Origin: Apostichopus parvimensis
Lineage: Eukaryota > Echinodermata > Holothuroidea > Aspidochirotida > Stichopodidae
Direction of reading: 5' to 3'
DNA length: 23,504 nucleotides
Assembly (NCBI GenBank): GCA_000934455.1
Contig: KN882356.1
Span: forward strand, 161,294-184,797
Within the stretch, counting starts at the first letter, position 1; the number at the start of each line of letters is the position of its first letter. Below the pieces are notes generated by a model. That model made no database searches. It was not told the origin of the DNA and saw nothing but the letters and a program-made list of their open reading frames with translations. Position numbers and translations under genes: made by a program. Positions 20,832 through 23,504 of this stretch are shown piece by piece.

Positions 20832-21868
20832 GTAAGTAAACTTTAAGACCTTTACCTTAACGTATATGGAAGGAGTACACACATGTGCATTTCAGGTTGT
20901 CGCATTTAACATTGGACATTACGTATACAACTGATTCTTTGATACAAAGTCATTCATATGGGGACGTTCTATTTCATGAAGGATGGTTCAGATCATGTTT
21001 TTACAGACCGATGTATAATGCACATAATATATACTAGTCATCACATTAATTTTTTACTGAGTCACGCAACCGTGGCTATTCTTATTATTAAGTTAATCAT
21101 TTACAACAAGCTACTTATTTGAAGGAGGTATTATCTCACGAATATCTTGAACATCGTAGTTGACCTACTACGTTACTATTACATCAATGTCTAACAACTT
21201 TTGGTCAATGGCTTCGTGTATTACTGTTATGCTAGGAAGAATAAGAACTTCTATGACATATGAACCACGCAAAGCGGAATTCATCGTCTTCCGAATTGCT
21301 ACCTTCACTATGCAATATTTTCTGCTACTGCTGGGCACGTACTGTGTCTTGCAAGGACATTCTTTATATATTTGGTCATTGAATCTACTGTTTAATTACG
21401 TAGTAATCTCATTCGTTCCGCAATATTAACGTATGGTTGTCAGTTAAATGTTAGCATATGTGCACTAACGAGTACACTTCATATAAATTGCAGGCAGGTA
21501 AAGAAAGCTTAGTCATGCTTGATGTATATATTGTTGATGGATAGACAATTTGTCAAGTTACAGAGACTTTGCTCCGCAAAATAATAGCAAAAGCTATGAA
21601 AGAAATGAGACAAGGAAGCCCGATCTTAACTGCCGCCAGTTTGCACGGGATAGCTAATGCGACATACCATATTCACAGTCTAACAGTAAAACAACACGAG
21701 CTTAACACTTAAATATTATTACTTGTAAGCATATATACTTCATATTCTGGCCTAATTTTTATTACGTGCATATTTACACACAATAACAAAATATCGCAAG
21801 TGGGTGGTTGTATTACCTTTGTCGTTGGAAGTCATAGTAAACACAATCAATTTTTTTCTCATTTTCAG
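20832..21868 (+). other. Intron of the NLR-like gene
   Basis: GTAAGT donor and a TTTTTTTCTCATTTTCAG acceptor, 1,037 bases. An 89-codon open frame at 21160-21429 lies inside but lacks splice or domain support. Confidence 0.7.
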
Positions 21869-21945
21869 GTTTGGTCAACTTCAGCTGCCAACTTCCGTCT
21901 CACCTGAGGCAATTACAAACATAATGAAGACTCGGAATATTCGAG
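21869..21945 (+). CDS. NLR-like gene, short exon
   Basis: 77 bases between a strong acceptor and a GTAAAT donor. In phase with both neighbours it encodes FGQLQLPTSVSPEAI, then NIMKTRNIR. The QLQLP run followed by SPEAI suggests a repeat-type segment. It ends with one base of a codon, completed as GTT (Val) by the next exon. Confidence 0.7.
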
Positions 21946-22195
21946 GTAAATCAAAAGGAATGGACAGTATTAACTGATTACATATTTGTTTGTTCATCTC
22001 ATTAAGTAATGTTTACCAACTGAAAAACTATCAAGTATGACATTTGTAAAGTAAAGTATATCTTAGATACACCGGATGAAACAAATTCAGATGTTAGCAA
22101 ACTGACTTTCAACAGCATAGAGCAGCAGTATGTATTAAGCTATTTATTGTGATACCAAAATATGTATATTTCATTCTCTTTATATTTTCATGTAG
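21946..22195 (+). other. Intron of the NLR-like gene
   Basis: 250 bases, GTAAAT donor and a TTTTCATGTAG acceptor. Confidence 0.65.
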
Positions 22196-22254
22196 TTCTT
22201 TGGCGTCCGTTCGACATCGACTTTCATTTGGATCTTCAGAGTGGTAACTGGGAG
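22196..22254 (+). CDS. NLR-like gene, last exon visible (gene continues)
   Basis: 59 bases encoding LWRPFDIDFHLDLQSGNWE after the split Val codon, ending in phase 0 at a GTAAGG donor. No stop codon is reached, so the gene must continue to the right. No further exon could be recognised before the window ends; the intron that follows is full of tandem repeats. Confidence 0.68.
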
Positions 22255-22403
22255 GTAAGGGTTTGAGAATGTGATTTCATCTTCTAAGATCCATAACCAA
22301 TGTTATGCAGAAGATATTTTGAGTATATATACGTTTGACATGTTTGTTATTCCTTGCTGAAACGCGTGAGTGACACTTTAGTTTGAATGTACGATTAATC
22401 AAC

Positions 22404-23300
22404 AGGGGAATGATTGATCAATGCCATACTTGGTGGGTGGGTGGTCCATAATAAGTTAATGAACCCTATTGATTTCAATGCTCATATCATGAATATTACA
22501 AAAGTCAAAATCTTCAAATTTTGCATATTTTCGAGAAGGCAGGGCTGAGTCATTTTTGTAACAGAAGTATATATGCACAATAACTAGACAAGAGAGTGAT
22601 TGATCAATAACATATTTGGTGGGTGGTTGGTACATAATGAGTTGCTAACTCTATTGATTTTGGTGCTCATATCATGAATATCAATGAGGTCAAAGGGTCA
22701 AACCCACAAAATCTTCAAATTGCAATAACTTGGCAACCACAATTTGGTGTTTCTTCAAACTTGGTTTGGTGATATTGGTAGACCAAATGTACATGCTGAT
22801 GTGTCTTGCAGTTGATTCCATTTATATTTATGAGGAGGCGGGCTGAGCGTTATTTTTGAAACGGAAGTTTGTATGCACAGTAACTAGAGAAGGGATTGAA
22901 TGATCAATAACATATTTGATGGGTGGGTGGTTCAATATGAGTTGTTGAACTATATTGATTATGGTGCTTATATCATGAATATTAATGAGGTCAAAGGATC
23001 AACTATCCATCGTATCAATCTTCAAATTGCATAACTTGGCAACCACAAGTTGGAGTCTCTTCAAACTTGGTACGGTGATATTGGTAGATGACCTGAACAT
23101 GCTGATGTGTCTTGTAATTGACATCATGCATATGTATGAGGACGTGAGCGTTATTTTGTAACAGAAGTTTGTATGCACAATATGTAGACAAGGGAACGAT
23201 TGATCAATAACATATTTGGTCGATGGGTGGTTCATACCAATTAGAAAAGCCCTATCGATTTTGTTGCTCATATATTGAATATTACAGAAGTCAATTAAAT
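22404..23300. repeat. 300-bp tandem repeat, about three copies
   Basis: The block ATTGATCAATAACATATTTG recurs; its ATTGATCA-type start is at 22413, 22599, 22899 and 23199. The last two spacings are exactly 300; the first is 186, a copy with an internal deletion. Shared parts include GGGTGGGTGGT, CATATCATGAATAT, CTTGGCAACCACAA, CTTCAAACTTGGT, GGTGATATTGGTAGA and CATGCTGATGTGTCTTG. It lies in what should be an NLR intron, so ORFs here (for example 22999-23271, minus) are not genes. Confidence 0.88.
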
Positions 23301-23338
23301 ATTAAATTGCCATAATAGCCCGGTAGCCCAGTGCACTT

Positions 23339-23504
23339 TGATCAAACGAACGAGGTACCAATATCTGAGTATTGGAACATTTGTGGAAAAACCCAGTATA
23401 TCCAAAAGTGGATGTCTGCCGTGGTCCCTCTGCTGCATGTGGCCCCTGGGGCGGGTTAAAGGGGGCCCAAAAATGCATCTGATCAAACGAACGAGGTACC
23501 ACTT
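23339..23504. repeat. Start of a 141-bp direct repeat running off the window
   Basis: TGATCAAACGAACGAGGTAC followed by CA appears at 23339-23360 and again at 23480-23501, 141 bases apart. The sequence between is much more GC-rich than its surroundings (GGCCCCTGGGGCGGG, GGGGGCCC). One full unit and the beginning of a second are visible, which fits a satellite array. Overlapping minus-strand ORFs (23295-23502) lie within it and are not supported as genes. Confidence 0.65.

Noticed and set aside
21160..21429. Hydrophobic 89-codon open frame
   Set aside because: It sits wholly inside an NLR intron, has a non-ATG start and no splice or domain support.

Overview
The window is nuclear DNA of a marine invertebrate, most likely an echinoderm and probably a sea cucumber. 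It is AT-rich and gene-poor. Its one real gene is split by GT-AG introns. It carries the debris of several transposon classes and tandem repeats, and its unique DNA is sprinkled with TAGGCCT-type words that I associate with echinoderm non-coding DNA. The NACHT domain of the gene resembles the large NLR families of echinoderms and amphioxus. The species call is inference from these traits, not a database match.

Left part (1-9282): no convincing gene. It holds a 2.07-kb direct tandem duplication (981-3057 and 3058-5120) with a TATA-box motif kept in both copies, a direct repeat about 6.66 kb apart (1-187 and 6663-6838), the 3' end of a LINE on the minus strand (6840-7304), and a doubtful frame-shifted exon-like stretch (7706-8066).

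Middle (9283-15566): a five-copy, diverged tandem repeat of about 200 bp (9283-10265), a small foldback element (13927-14143) and a three-copy, roughly 130-150-bp repeat containing a perfect nuclear-receptor DR1 motif (14460-14869). Otherwise there are only short unsupported ORFs.

15567-17572: a DNA transposon of about 2.0 kb with inverted repeats of about 380 bp. Between them lies a decayed minus-strand gene with EADT, DT(D/N)V and TGCD motifs, a transposon-borne family that looks like a PIN/XPG-type nuclease. Both inverted repeats contain RFX-type X-box palindromes.

Right part (17764-22254 and beyond): a plus-strand NLR-like gene. One large exon encodes a complete NACHT NTPase (Walker A GEPGYGKST, Walker B LDGYDE). 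Three short downstream exons follow with matching splice phases, and one candidate exon precedes it, also in phase. The gene starts upstream of what I can identify and runs off the right side. Its last visible intron contains a 300-bp tandem repeat (22404-23300) and the beginning of a 141-bp repeat (23339-23504). The X-box transposon sits about 190 bp upstream of the first candidate exon.
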